Source: Acidobacteriota bacterium (lineage in GTDB: Bacteria; Acidobacteriota; Terriglobia; Acidiferrales; UBA7541). From it: DNA of 27,685 nt. Positions within the stretch are counted from its first letter, which is position 1, and each line of letters starts with the position of its first letter. Of this stretch, positions 6,466 to 14,223 are shown one piece after another. Location: the NCBI GenBank assembly GCA_003224195.1, contig QHYP01000021.1, positions 1 through 27,685 on the forward strand, read 5' to 3'. The translations under genes were made by a program, and so were the position numbers. Below the pieces are notes generated by a model. It made no database searches. It saw only the letters and a list, made by a program, of their open reading frames with translations, and had not been told where the DNA came from.

Positions 6466-9261
6466 ATGGCTACGGTGAAGCCGGTTCTCAATGGGAAGTC
6501 GCTGGAGACGGGAACGAAGCCGACGGCGCGTGCGGCGGGCGCGCGGACTGGACTGACGTTCAGACGTTTCTTTACCGATGGGACAGTTTCCCCGTTCGAG
6601 GCGGTCGAATGGGAACTGCGCACGGCGCAGATCGCCAACGAAAAAGGCGCGACGATTTTCCGCCAGGAAAACGTCGAAGTACCGAAGGCGTGGTCGCAGA
6701 CGGCGACGAACATCGTCGCAAGCAAGTATTTCCACGGGAAACCGGGAACACGCGCAAGAGAAGGCTCCGCGAAACAGCTCATCGGCCGCGTCGTGAATAC
6801 GATTGTGCGCTGGGGCGAAGCGGGCGGCTACTTCGCGAATGCGGAATCGCGCAACGCCTTCAAGGATGAACTGACCCACCTGCTGCTCGAACAGAAGATG
6901 GCTTTTAATTCGCCCGTGTGGTTCAACGTGGGCGTGCAGCCGAAGCCGCAGTGCTCGGCGTGCTTCATCAACTCGGTCCAGGACAGCATGGACTCGATTA
7001 TGAACCTGACGAAGACCGAGGGGATGCTGTTCAAGTGGGGCTCGGGAACAGGGACGAACTTTTCGACGCTGCGCGGGAGCAAGGAGCCGCTCTCCGGCGG
7101 CGGGATCGCGTCCGGTCCGGTGAGCTTCATGAAGGGCTTCGACGCGTTCGCGGGCGTGATCAAGAGCGGCGGGAAGACGCGGCGCGCGGCGAAGATGGTC
7201 ATCCTGAACATCGACCACCCGGACATCGTCGAGTTCATCGAAAGCAAGGTGAAGGAAGAGCGGAAGGCGCATGTGCTGATCGAGCAGGGCTACGACTCCG
7301 GGATTGACGGGGACGCGTACAGCTCGATCTTTTTCCAGAACGCGAACCACTCCGTGCGGGTGACGGACGAATTCATGCGGGCGGTGGAGGACGACCGCGA
7401 CTGGTGGACGAAGAACATCGCGGACGGGCAGCCATACGAGAAACACGGCGCGCGCGAGCTGCTGCGAAGGATCGCGGATTCGACCTGGCATTGCGGTGAT
7501 CCCGGCATGCAGTACGATTCGACCATCAACCGCTGGCACACGTGCAAGAGCACGGCGCGGATCAACGCGTCGAATCCCTGCTCGGAGTACATGTTCCTGG
7601 ACGACACGGCGTGCAACCTGGCTTCGCTGAACCTGATGAAGTTCGTGAATTCGAGCGGGCAGTTCGACGTGGAGGCATTCCGGCACGGGGTGGACGTGAC
7701 CATCACGGCGCAAGAAATCCTGGTGGACAATGCCAGTTACCCCACACCAAAGATCGCGGAGAACTCGCACGATTTCCGGCCGCTCGGGCTGGGCTACGCG
7801 AACCTGGGCGCGCTGCTGATGTCCATGGCGCTGCCGTACGATTCCGAAGAGGGCCGCGACGTGGCGGGCGCAATCACCGCGCTGATGTGCGGCGAAGCGT
7901 ACGCGCAGTCGGCGCGGATGGCCGAGCGCATGGGCGCGTTTCCGGGCTACGAAGTGAACCGCGAGCCGATGCTCGACGTGATCCGCATGCACCGCGAGGC
8001 GCTCCGGGCGATTCATCCGGAGAACGTGCAACCGCAACTGATGCTGGCGGCGCAGAACGCGTGGGACACGGCGCTGGCGCACGGCGAAAAGCATGGATAC
8101 AAGAATTCGCAGGTGACGGTGCTGGCGCCGACGGGCACGATCGGCTTCATGATGGATTGCGACACAACGGGGATCGAGCCGGACCTGGCGTTGGTGAAAC
8201 ACAAGAAGCTGGTCGGCGGCGGGCTGATCAAGATCGTGAACAACACGGTGCCGCAGGCGCTCATGGGGCTGGGGTACACGCCGGAGCAAACGAGCGAAAT
8301 CGTTTCGCATATCGACAAGATGGGTGCGATCGAGGGCGCGCCGTATCTGAAGGCGGAGCATTTGCCGGTGTTCGATTGTTCGCTGGCGCCGGCGGGCGGG
8401 GGGCGCTCGATCTCGTGGACGGGCCACCTGAAAATGATGGCGGCGGCGCAGCCGTTCCTTTCGGGAGCGATCTCGAAAACGATCAACATGCCCGAGGAAT
8501 CCACGGTCGAAGACATCATGCAGGCGTACATGGAATCGTGGAAAATGGGGCTGAAGGCCGTGGCGATCTATCGCGACAATTCAAAGCGCTCGCAGCCGCT
8601 TTCCGCCGCCGGGAAGAAAGAAGAGATGAAGACGGAAACCGGGGTGGCCGTGCCGGAGCAGCGCGAGCTGTTTGGACGACAGCAGCGCGAGAAGATGCCT
8701 GTCGAGCGGGCGTCGGTGACGCACAAGTTCAGCGTGGGCGGCCACGAGGGCTACATCACCGTGGGCATGTATGAAGACGGCCGGCCGGGCGAAATCTTCA
8801 TCAAGATGGCCAAGGAAGGCTCGACGCTCTCGGGCGTGATGGACGGTTTGGCGCTCACCATTTCGCTCGGCTTGCAGTATGGCGTGCCCCTGAAGGTGTT
8901 CGTCGATAAGCTGGTGAACACGCGCTTCGAGCCATCGGGTTACACGCAGAACGCGAACATCCGTTTCGTTTCCTCGGTCCTGGACTACATTGCGCGGTGG
9001 CTCGGCGGGCGGTTCATCTCGGCTGAGTACTTGAAACTGAATGGCGGGACAGCAGCGGAGAGTGGAATGGGTGCTGGGGCGCCCTCCCTTGCGCCAAAGC
9101 GGGAGATGATGCTCGCTGCGGGCATTGGGGACGCGGTTTCTGCGACTCTGCGCAAGGTGTACGAAGGCGCGCCGACCTGCTCGGAATGCGGCATGCTGAT
9201 GGTGCCGAACGGCGGGTGCTTCAAATGCGAAAACTGCGGGAGCACATCGGGGTGTAGCTGA
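6466..9261 (+). CDS. nrdJ: Vitamin B12-dependent (class II) ribonucleotide reductase
   Basis: This 931-residue enzyme reduces ribonucleotides to deoxyribonucleotides using an adenosylcobalamin-generated thiyl radical, supplying DNA precursors with or without oxygen. The active-site pattern matches class II enzymes: N370-P-C372-S-E374 (radical cysteine C372), the redox partner C383 eleven residues later, and the other half of the disulfide pair at C166 in SACF. FNSPVWFNVG (147-156) and APTGTIGFM are conserved substrate and phosphate-binding segments. Residues from about 745 form the extra C-terminal domain typical of the long NrdJ form. The tail is rich in cysteine (C905, C908, C918, C921, C924, C930), a likely zinc ribbon and thiol-relay arm. 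ATG 6466 follows GGAGGA by 4 nt. Regulation by NrdR is suggested by paired sites upstream. Confidence 0.97.
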   Translation: MATVKPVLNGKSLETGTKPTARAAGARTGLTFRRFFTDGTVSPFEAVEWELRTAQIANEKGATIFRQENVEVPKAWSQTATNIVASKYFHGKPGTRAREGSAKQLIGRVVNTIVRWGEAGGYFANAESRNAFKDELTHLLLEQKMAFNSPVWFNVGVQPKPQCSACFINSVQDSMDSIMNLTKTEGMLFKWGSGTGTNFSTLRGSKEPLSGGGIASGPVSFMKGFDAFAGVIKSGGKTRRAAKMVILNIDHPDIVEFIESKVKEERKAHVLIEQGYDSGIDGDAYSSIFFQNANHSVRVTDEFMRAVEDDRDWWTKNIADGQPYEKHGARELLRRIADSTWHCGDPGMQYDSTINRWHTCKSTARINASNPCSEYMFLDDTACNLASLNLMKFVNSSGQFDVEAFRHGVDVTITAQEILVDNASYPTPKIAENSHDFRPLGLGYANLGALLMSMALPYDSEEGRDVAGAITALMCGEAYAQSARMAERMGAFPGYEVNREPMLDVIRMHREALRAIHPENVQPQLMLAAQNAWDTALAHGEKHGYKNSQVTVLAPTGTIGFMMDCDTTGIEPDLALVKHKKLVGGGLIKIVNNTVPQALMGLGYTPEQTSEIVSHIDKMGAIEGAPYLKAEHLPVFDCSLAPAGGGRSISWTGHLKMMAAAQPFLSGAISKTINMPEESTVEDIMQAYMESWKMGLKAVAIYRDNSKRSQPLSAAGKKEEMKTETGVAVPEQRELFGRQQREKMPVERASVTHKFSVGGHEGYITVGMYEDGRPGEIFIKMAKEGSTLSGVMDGLALTISLGLQYGVPLKVFVDKLVNTRFEPSGYTQNANIRFVSSVLDYIARWLGGRFISAEYLKLNGGTAAESGMGAGAPSLAPKREMMLAAGIGDAVSATLRKVYEGAPTCSECGMLMVPNGGCFKCENCGSTSGCS

Positions 9262-9273
9262 GGAGCGGCCCCG

Positions 9274-9612
9274 GTGAGCGCCAGCCCCTCCCGCCCAGCC
9301 CAGGCCTCGAAGCTAGCGCCAGCCGCGACGAGAGCGCACGGGTTTCTGCGCGTCGTGCGACACGGCGCGTCGGCGTCATCGATTTACGTCGTGACCTATC
9401 ACCGTCTCGACCTCGAAGGGGCGCTGCCGAAACCGGTGCTGGCCGAGGGCGCGCAGGCGCTGATCGATCTCCTCGAAAAAATCGGAGTGGACTTTCGCCG
9501 GGGCGAAGTGCGCGGCGCGCTCGAAGATATTCTGCGCTTCGGTTCGGCCAACATCCCCGACCTATGGCTCAGTAACGAGGAGATGATCGAGAAGGGCCTC
9601 GTCGAGGACTAA
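9274..9612 (+). CDS. Conserved-looking small protein cotranslated with nrdJ
   Basis: A 112-residue protein of unknown function starts with GTG at 9274, 12 nt after the nrdJ stop. Its ribosome-binding site AGGAG (9261-9265) overlaps that stop codon, so translation is probably coupled. Residues 1-25 are low-complexity (Ala/Pro/Ser). The rest looks like a compact alpha/beta domain: a basic strand HGFLRVVRHG, then SIYVVTYHRLDLEG, a helix LAEGAQALIDLLEKIGVDF, and an acidic end RFGSANIPDLWLSNEEMIEKGLVED. There are no cysteines, metal motifs or membrane helices. The position suggests an accessory role linked to NrdJ, but I recognise no family and this remains inference. Confidence 0.7.
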   Translation: MSASPSRPAQASKLAPAATRAHGFLRVVRHGASASSIYVVTYHRLDLEGALPKPVLAEGAQALIDLLEKIGVDFRRGEVRGALEDILRFGSANIPDLWLSNEEMIEKGLVED

Positions 9613-9665
9613 GCCTCACTTCCGAAACTCCTAGAATTGCGAAGATTGCTGGGGCAACCGTCTCC

Positions 9666-9682
9666 CTGTGCAAGCCGCACAG
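9666..9682. repeat. Small hairpin between convergent genes
   Basis: A perfect 6-bp stem CTGTGC/GCACAG with a 5-nt loop lies between the convergent end of the nrdJ unit and the minus-strand zinc-ribbon gene. It could help end transcription, but neither strand has a T-run, so I do not call it a terminator. Confidence 0.3.
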
Positions 9683-9694
9683 TGGGGGTATCGC

Positions 9695-9910
9695 TCAGCG
9701 GGGGCGAAGGGGCGGGCGATAAGTGGTGAGCGGGCGGGGGCGCAGGCGGAGGCGCGAGCCGAGCGGCGGCGGCACGTTCTGCAGAGGCGCGCCGCAATTG
9801 CTGCAACGGTCGCCGCCGAAGGGGCCGGTGAGATTGGCGCGGAGCCAGTGGCCGCGCGCTTCGCACTGCGGATTGATGCATTGCACGGTCCAGCCGGGAA
9901 GATACTGCAT
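9695..9910 (-). CDS. Zinc-ribbon miniprotein
   Basis: This 71-residue protein has a four-cysteine zinc ribbon with pairs C11-X4-C16 and C36-X2-C39, the second followed by GAPL as in many rubredoxin-like knuckles. Between them is the basic, aromatic segment ARGHWLRANLTG. Residues 44-71 form a Pro/Arg-rich, probably disordered and strongly basic tail, which could bind nucleic acid. The ATG at 9910 is preceded by a near-ideal AGGAGG site six bases upstream, which makes the gene credible despite its size and GC-rich setting. It has no operon partner. The function is unknown; RNA/DNA binding or partner recruitment through the ribbon is a guess. Confidence 0.75.
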   Translation of the reverse strand: MQYLPGWTVQCINPQCEARGHWLRANLTGPFGGDRCSNCGAPLQNVPPPLGSRLRLRPRPLTTYRPPLRPR

Positions 9911-9953
9911 ATTTCCTCCTGAATTGCCCCTCAGGGCTCGGTTCGCGAACTTC

Positions 9954-9978
9954 CCGCGGTCTAAAGACCGCGGCTACA
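9954..9978. repeat. REP-like palindrome CCGCGGTCT/AGACCGCGG followed by CTACA
   Basis: A perfect 9-bp stem (9954-9962 and 9965-9973) with a 2-nt loop is followed by CTACA. It has the same plan as the palindromes at 157-176 and 291-312. The rest of the 317-bp gap between the zinc-ribbon gene and the SPFH gene holds a spaced dyad TACCA-N7-TGGTA at 10062-10078, possibly an operator, and otherwise nothing I can name. Confidence 0.6.
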
Positions 9979-10227
9979 AAAGGCAACCCGTGCGTGGCGA
10001 TCGGAAAAATGAACTTAGCGCGGATTGTGCCGCAGGGCCCATGTGGTGTCAAGAGGAAAGCTACCATAGGTTGTGGTACTGTTGCGGCCAGCAAAACCGG
10101 CCGCCAGGCGCTGTGACGGGCGAGCGGACCGGGGCAGAATGATCTCGCGCGGAAGGTGACCCTTTGCGACGCTCCCCTAGCGGGGTTCAGGGCAGACAGG
10201 GCAAGCGGCCGCGCGACGGAGGATTGC

Positions 10228-11085
10228 ATGGTAAATCCCTCAGGAAGAACGATTGATCTCGGCGGATTGCCGCCCTTTCCGGGCCTCAGAAACCTGGGAC
10301 GGCGGGCGCTGGGCATCGGCGTTGTAATTCTGGTTGCGATTCTACTTTTTTCGTCGGTGACTTCGATCCCGACCGGGCACGTAGGCGTGCTCACGCTGTT
10401 CGGACGAGTGACGGGCGAGGCGCTCGGCGAAGGCATCCACATGATCAACCCGCTCAAGTCGGTGCAGAAGCTCTCGGTCCAGACGCAATCAGTGAAGGAG
10501 AGCGCCAGCGTCCCGTCGAATGAAGGATTGATCTTGGCGCTTGATACGTCGCTGCTCTTTCGCCTGGACCGCACCAAGGCCGCGCAGGTGTTCCAGACGG
10601 TTGGTGAGAATTATGCGGAAAAGATCGTGGAGCCGACGCTGCGGGCGGCCATTCGCGCCTCGACATCAGCGCACACGGCAAATGCGCTCTACACCAATGC
10701 GCGCGAGATCGTGCAGCAGCAAATCCAGGACGAGTTGACCGCACAGCTCGCCCCGCGAGGCGTGATTGTCGAAGCCGTGCTGCTGCGCGACGTGCAGTTG
10801 CCGGCGATGCTCAAATCGTCCATCGAAGCGAAGCAGCAGGCGGAGCAGGACGCCTTGCGCATGAGCTTTATCCTGCAGAAGGAAAAACAGGAGGCGGAAC
10901 GCAAGCGCATCGAAGCGCAAGGCATCGCGGATTTCCAGCGCATCGTGGCGCAGGGGATCAGCGCGCAGTTGCTGGAATGGAAAGGGATAGAAGCGACCGA
11001 ACATCTGGCAACGAGCGGAAACGCCAAAGTGGTGATCATCGGCAATCCGAAGAACGGCCTGCCGCTGGTCCTGGAACCGAGGTGA
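10228..11085 (+). CDS. Prohibitin-type SPFH membrane protein
   Basis: This 285-residue protein has a short N-terminal tail, one transmembrane helix (about 28-45, LGIGVVILVAILLFSSV) and an SPFH/prohibitin domain (about 48-210) beginning IPTGHVGVLTLFGRV. The domain includes LSVQTQSVKESASVPSNEG and the late strand GVIVEAVLLRDVQLPAML. A charged coiled coil follows (about 195-245, KQQAEQDALRM, QKEKQEAERKRIEAQGIADFQ), then a C-terminal segment ending in VVIIGNPKNGLPLVLEPR. Family members form large ring or cage assemblies on the membrane and often regulate proteases or membrane domains. I chose ATG 10228 because GGAGG (10218-10222) lies 5 nt before it; an upstream in-frame start at 10156 lacks such a site. 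No NfeD, FtsH or HflK partner is adjacent. Confidence 0.9.
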   Translation: MVNPSGRTIDLGGLPPFPGLRNLGRRALGIGVVILVAILLFSSVTSIPTGHVGVLTLFGRVTGEALGEGIHMINPLKSVQKLSVQTQSVKESASVPSNEGLILALDTSLLFRLDRTKAAQVFQTVGENYAEKIVEPTLRAAIRASTSAHTANALYTNAREIVQQQIQDELTAQLAPRGVIVEAVLLRDVQLPAMLKSSIEAKQQAEQDALRMSFILQKEKQEAERKRIEAQGIADFQRIVAQGISAQLLEWKGIEATEHLATSGNAKVVIIGNPKNGLPLVLEPR

Positions 11086-11142
11086 CAGCGTCGCTCGCGG
11101 ACTAAAACGGCGGCGCAGAAAGGAACCGGCGTTGCGGAGGCT

Positions 11143-11802
11143 TTAAGGTCGCGGTGAAGGAGGCTTCGTTTCTGTGCCCGCAGCTGACCCAGATGCGGAG
11201 CCTTTCAGGCGCTTGACCAACTCCTGCTGGGCGGCAAATTTGCTTTTGAGTGTGTCAACTTCCTGCTTCTTGCTGCTGATCTGGTTCTCGAGGTCGTCGA
11301 GTTTTGCCTTTCCGGCCGCGTCGTGCTGATAGTCGGGATTGGAATAATGGGTCTGGCGGTCGAGCGCGAATTCGCGCTGAGCGATATTGAGATCCTTCTC
11401 CGCGATCGCGAGTTGCTGTTTTAGCTGGGCGAGATCAGCTTCCGCCTTGGCCAATTCTTGGGCGGCCTTGGACGCGTCCTCGGGCCTGGCAGCATTCGCC
11501 GCCGGGGCACCTTGCTCTTTGCCCTTCGCTTGGTCTGCTGTTGAGCCCGGGATTCTCGGCACTTCCGCTGTTGCCGAGGTCACGGTTTCGGGGCTTGCTG
11601 GCTTCAGGTTGTCATCGGTGATGACCTTCTTCGGCTCCTTCGCCGCCTTTTTCTTTTCCTCGCGCGCGCGCCGCGCGGCTTCGGCCACAGAATCCTGCTG
11701 GCCCGAAGGCTGTCGCGCGAGGAGTGGCAGGGCAGCAAGCGCGAAGACGAAAAACGAGGAGACAAGGTACGGAGTCAGGCGAAGAAAAGCCGCGGTTTTC
11801 AT
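11143..11802 (-). CDS. Secreted coiled-coil protein of unknown function
   Basis: A 219-residue protein opens with a signal peptide (about 1-30, hydrophobic VSSFFVFALAALPLLA). It continues with DSVAEAARRAREEKKKAAKEPKKVITDDNL, a charged segment that recurs at the start of many secreted acidobacterial proteins of unknown role. A Pro/Ala-rich linker (about 70-105) leads to a long predicted coiled coil (about 108-200) with heptad-like Leu/Ala spacing (ELAKAEADLAQLKQQLAIAEKDLNIAQ and LDDLENQISSKKQEVDTLKSKF). The C-terminus is low-complexity. The ATG at 11802 has GAGAGG about 4 nt upstream. It probably acts in the periplasm as a structural or scaffold protein. It stands alone, convergent with the SPFH gene. 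Confidence 0.8.
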   Translation of the reverse strand: MKTAAFLRLTPYLVSSFFVFALAALPLLARQPSGQQDSVAEAARRAREEKKKAAKEPKKVITDDNLKPASPETVTSATAEVPRIPGSTADQAKGKEQGAPAANAARPEDASKAAQELAKAEADLAQLKQQLAIAEKDLNIAQREFALDRQTHYSNPDYQHDAAGKAKLDDLENQISSKKQEVDTLKSKFAAQQELVKRLKGSASGSAAGTETKPPSPRP

Positions 11803-12033
11803 GATTCCTCTCCCAGGGGGACCAGCTTAAAGAATACGCCCACGCAGAGGGTCCGGCAACCGGCTTGGTCGAGGCTAGGCGAATGAATCAAGGCCTGCCG
11901 CCGGTGTTCCGGGGCGTTCTTATCTTTGCCGCCTGCTGCCGGAGGCCGGCTGGTCTTTGCCATAGTTACGATCCCTGGTCGAAACACGAAACCCCGAAGT
12001 ATGTGAAAGTGCCCGGGCGGGGAGGCTCGGCGG

Positions 12034-12693
12034 TCAGGCTTGGGAGCTGCTGGAAGGATGATGCCGTCTCGCAAAAGCGGCTACTTTGCTGCGGTTGCCG
12101 CAAAGCGCCATCGAACACCACCGCCGGCGTCTGGTGCGGGATGTGTCATAAATAAGCAGGCCGCAGGCGGGATTCGCGCAGCGGCGCAGCGGGGCGCGAG
12201 AGCCTTCGGCGATAATCTCCGCCGCCGAGCGCGCAATGGCTGCCAAGAGCCATTCAAGGCTCTCTTCCCTCGCACGGAATTTCAATTGCCAATTGCCCGC
12301 TTCGTACATCAGCTCGTCGTGGCCCTCGGTGATGGCCAGGATTTCGTTGATGGGAGAAATGAAGGATTCGCGGGTTGTGCCGCCGCCGGCCACGGCGAGC
12401 AACGCTTCCCGAACGGCCGTCCGCAGACGCACGGCAGCCTGCAGGAGCTGCTGGATGGCAGGCGCCGAGGCGTGCTCCCACTCGAGAAGATTGCGGAAGC
12501 GCTCCGCTGAGATTACACCGGTGCCCGAAAGAAACGCCAGCAGACCGTCCCAACTGCGAAGCGGATCTTGGTTGCCGGCTGAAGGATGGGCCGTGTTGGC
12601 GAATTCTACGGCCAGACGACCATCAAGTGGCGCAGACCGGGAAGGTACGCGGTGACTGGCGCCAGGCGAAGAGCTTGATTTTCGGATGGCCAT
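12034..12693 (-). CDS. CGNR zinc-finger protein with ABATE domain (putative stress regulator)
   Basis: This 219-residue protein has the two-part layout of the CGNR family. An N-terminal ABATE domain (about 23-160) begins LDGRLAVEFANT and contains LRTAVREALLAVA. The C-terminal treble-clef-like CGNR finger has zinc ligands C172, C177, C193 and C198 in CANPACGLLIYD and WCSMALCGNRSKVAAFARRHH. Family members are proposed DNA-binding transcription regulators, often of stress responses. The regulon is unknown; the divergent DUF1223 gene 143 bp away is a possible target. The ATG at 12693 lacks a clear ribosome-binding site, but no better in-frame start is visible. Confidence 0.88.
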   Translation of the reverse strand: MAIRKSSSSPGASHRVPSRSAPLDGRLAVEFANTAHPSAGNQDPLRSWDGLLAFLSGTGVISAERFRNLLEWEHASAPAIQQLLQAAVRLRTAVREALLAVAGGGTTRESFISPINEILAITEGHDELMYEAGNWQLKFRAREESLEWLLAAIARSAAEIIAEGSRAPLRRCANPACGLLIYDTSRTRRRRWCSMALCGNRSKVAAFARRHHPSSSSQA

Positions 12694-12836
12694 CGAGGTT
12701 TGGGCGGTTTTCGCCTAACCGGTAAACGAGCATACACAAGTTAGAGCTGGCAGACCAGTCGAAATGCATGAATTGCGACCGTTCTTGGCTCCTTACCATC
12801 CAATGCAGGCGTAGGATGAAGGTTCTGGAGGCTGCT

Positions 12837-13664
12837 GTGAAGTCGTTCATTACCGCTCTCGGTGTCGCTTTCTTCTCCCTGTTCGCTCTGGCAGGAATGT
12901 TCCGCCGCACCACGGTTCCGGAAGAAAGCCTCACATTCGCAGCTAAAGAGCAAGATGAGAGGCCGCGGCCAGCGGTGGTTGTGGAGCTTTTCACGTCGGA
13001 AGGCTGTTCGAGCTGTCCGCCAGCGGACGCGCTATTAGCGCAACTTGTAAGCGACCAAAGGATTGCGGGCGCGGAGGTCATCGCTCTCGAAGAGCATGTG
13101 GATTACTGGAACCACCTCGGCTGGATCGATCCGTTCTCCTCGCAGGAGTTCACCTTCCGACAGCAAGAGTACGAGGAAAAGTTTCGCACCGGGAGCGTTT
13201 ATACGCCGCAGATGGTCGTGGATGGCAGCGTGGAGTTCGTGGGCAGTCGCGAGGGCCAGGCGCGGCAGGTAATCACGCAGGCCGCACAGACGACCAAGAC
13301 GCCCGTGCGGCTGGCATTTGCGGCCGGGAACGGCTCCCGCGCGAGTTTGCAGGTCACGGTGGGGAAACTTTCGGGGGCTACCCCGGACGATCGCGTGGAA
13401 GTGTTTTTAGCGGTCACGGAGACGGGACTCCACTCCGACGTAAGGGCAGGAGAGAATGCGGGGCACGACGTGGGTCATTCGGCTGTCGTGCGCGCGCTGC
13501 GAAAGCTTGGTCAGGCGGACCCACGCGCGGACATCGGGCTCTCCGCTGCGCCCGAATTGAAGCTCCAGGCCAAGTGGAAGCGCGAGAACCTTCGCGCGGT
13601 TGTGTTTTTGCAGGAGCGCAAGAGCCGCCGAATCATCGGAGCGGCTTCCTTGCCGCTTACATAA
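12837..13664 (+). CDS. DUF1223 secreted thioredoxin-like protein
   Basis: This 275-residue protein matches the DUF1223 family. An N-terminal signal or anchor sequence (residues 1-22, KSFITALGVAFFSLFALAGMF) precedes AVVVELFTSEGCSSCPPADALL. That segment is a thioredoxin-like start with a CXXC pair (C57, C60). Other family landmarks are EEHVDYWNHLGWIDPFSS and VYTPQMVVDGSVEFVGS. The family is probably periplasmic and redox-linked, but its reaction is not established. I chose GTG at 12837: GGAGG (12827-12831) lies five bases before it and it gives a clean MKSF signal peptide. The ATG at 12816 is the alternative. The following SRPBCC gene starts 73 bp downstream on the same strand. Confidence 0.9.
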   Translation: MKSFITALGVAFFSLFALAGMFRRTTVPEESLTFAAKEQDERPRPAVVVELFTSEGCSSCPPADALLAQLVSDQRIAGAEVIALEEHVDYWNHLGWIDPFSSQEFTFRQQEYEEKFRTGSVYTPQMVVDGSVEFVGSREGQARQVITQAAQTTKTPVRLAFAAGNGSRASLQVTVGKLSGATPDDRVEVFLAVTETGLHSDVRAGENAGHDVGHSAVVRALRKLGQADPRADIGLSAAPELKLQAKWKRENLRAVVFLQERKSRRIIGAASLPLT

Positions 13665-13737
13665 AGCAGAAATAAGCATTTGCAGGAAATGAGTGGGAGC
13701 TGAAGCTTGTACGCGAGCATGGTAGAGTGCAACGCGC

Positions 13738-14187
13738 ATGGCGAAGCTGGCGATGAGCATCGAGATTGCCGCGCCTCCGGACCGCGTGGGCGTCTTTTTC
13801 GTTCCCCAGAGGATGCCTTACTGGTACGGGGCGGAGATGCAAGCGGAATTCACGCTGCTGGGTGGCGAGCCGGATTTTCGCGCCAGCCAGATGGTGCAAG
13901 TCCGCGGGACGCTCGGGAAGCGAGAGGTTGCTCTGACCGCCGTGGTCACCGAATATGATTTTGCGCGGGTGCTGGAGTGGCGATTTCAGGATGCATACGG
14001 AGTGAAGGGCCGGCAGCGGTGGGAGATCCAGCCCGCCGCGGACGGCTCGCGGCTGCGGCTGTACGATGAGTATGAGCAGCCGGGCGCGTTCGGACGCTTG
14101 TTCGATTGGCTTATTACCCGGCACGCCGTTGCGAAGCGCGATCGAGAACACCTTGCACGGCTGAAGCGCCTGGCGGAAAATCGGTAG
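13738..14187 (+). CDS. SRPBCC-fold protein (polyketide cyclase/START-like)
   Basis: A 149-residue protein starts with SIEIAAPPDRVGVFF, the typical first strand and helix of the SRPBCC fold. It continues through alternating strands (TAVVTEYDFARVLEWRFQD, QRWEIQPAADGSRLRLYDEYEQP) and closes with a long amphipathic C-terminal helix (FDWLITRHAVAKRDREHLARLKRLAENR). Such proteins bind hydrophobic ligands in a cavity lined by that helix; the ligand here is unknown. It lies between a DUF1223 gene and a CPBP protease gene on the same strand (36-bp gap to the next start), so these may be cotranscribed. The ribosome-binding site is weak. Confidence 0.82.
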   Translation: MAKLAMSIEIAAPPDRVGVFFVPQRMPYWYGAEMQAEFTLLGGEPDFRASQMVQVRGTLGKREVALTAVVTEYDFARVLEWRFQDAYGVKGRQRWEIQPAADGSRLRLYDEYEQPGAFGRLFDWLITRHAVAKRDREHLARLKRLAENR

Positions 14188-14223
14188 CACCCTGCGCAAA
14201 GGTCGCGCACTACGCGGCGGCGA

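Noticed and set aside
5299..8427. A very long minus-strand open frame (over 1000 codons) opposite nrdJ and the phosphatase gene
   Set aside because: It lies antisense to the clear nrdJ gene and partly in another frame of the phosphatase gene; its composition is Arg/His-rich as expected for a GC-rich shadow frame, and it shows no domain.
9666..9682. Rho-independent terminator after the nrdJ unit
   Set aside because: The hairpin has only a 6-bp stem and no T-run on either strand.
10061..10076. NrdR-box-like site upstream of the SPFH gene (shares AGGTTGTG with the nrdJ site)
   Set aside because: It is a single site with no partner at a whole number of turns and no reductase gene downstream, so an 8-bp chance match is likely; it may instead be part of the TACCA-N7-TGGTA dyad.
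11799..12074. A 91-codon minus-strand frame between the coiled-coil and CGNR genes
   Set aside because: It has a poor start context, overlaps the CGNR end, has no domain, and low-complexity composition.
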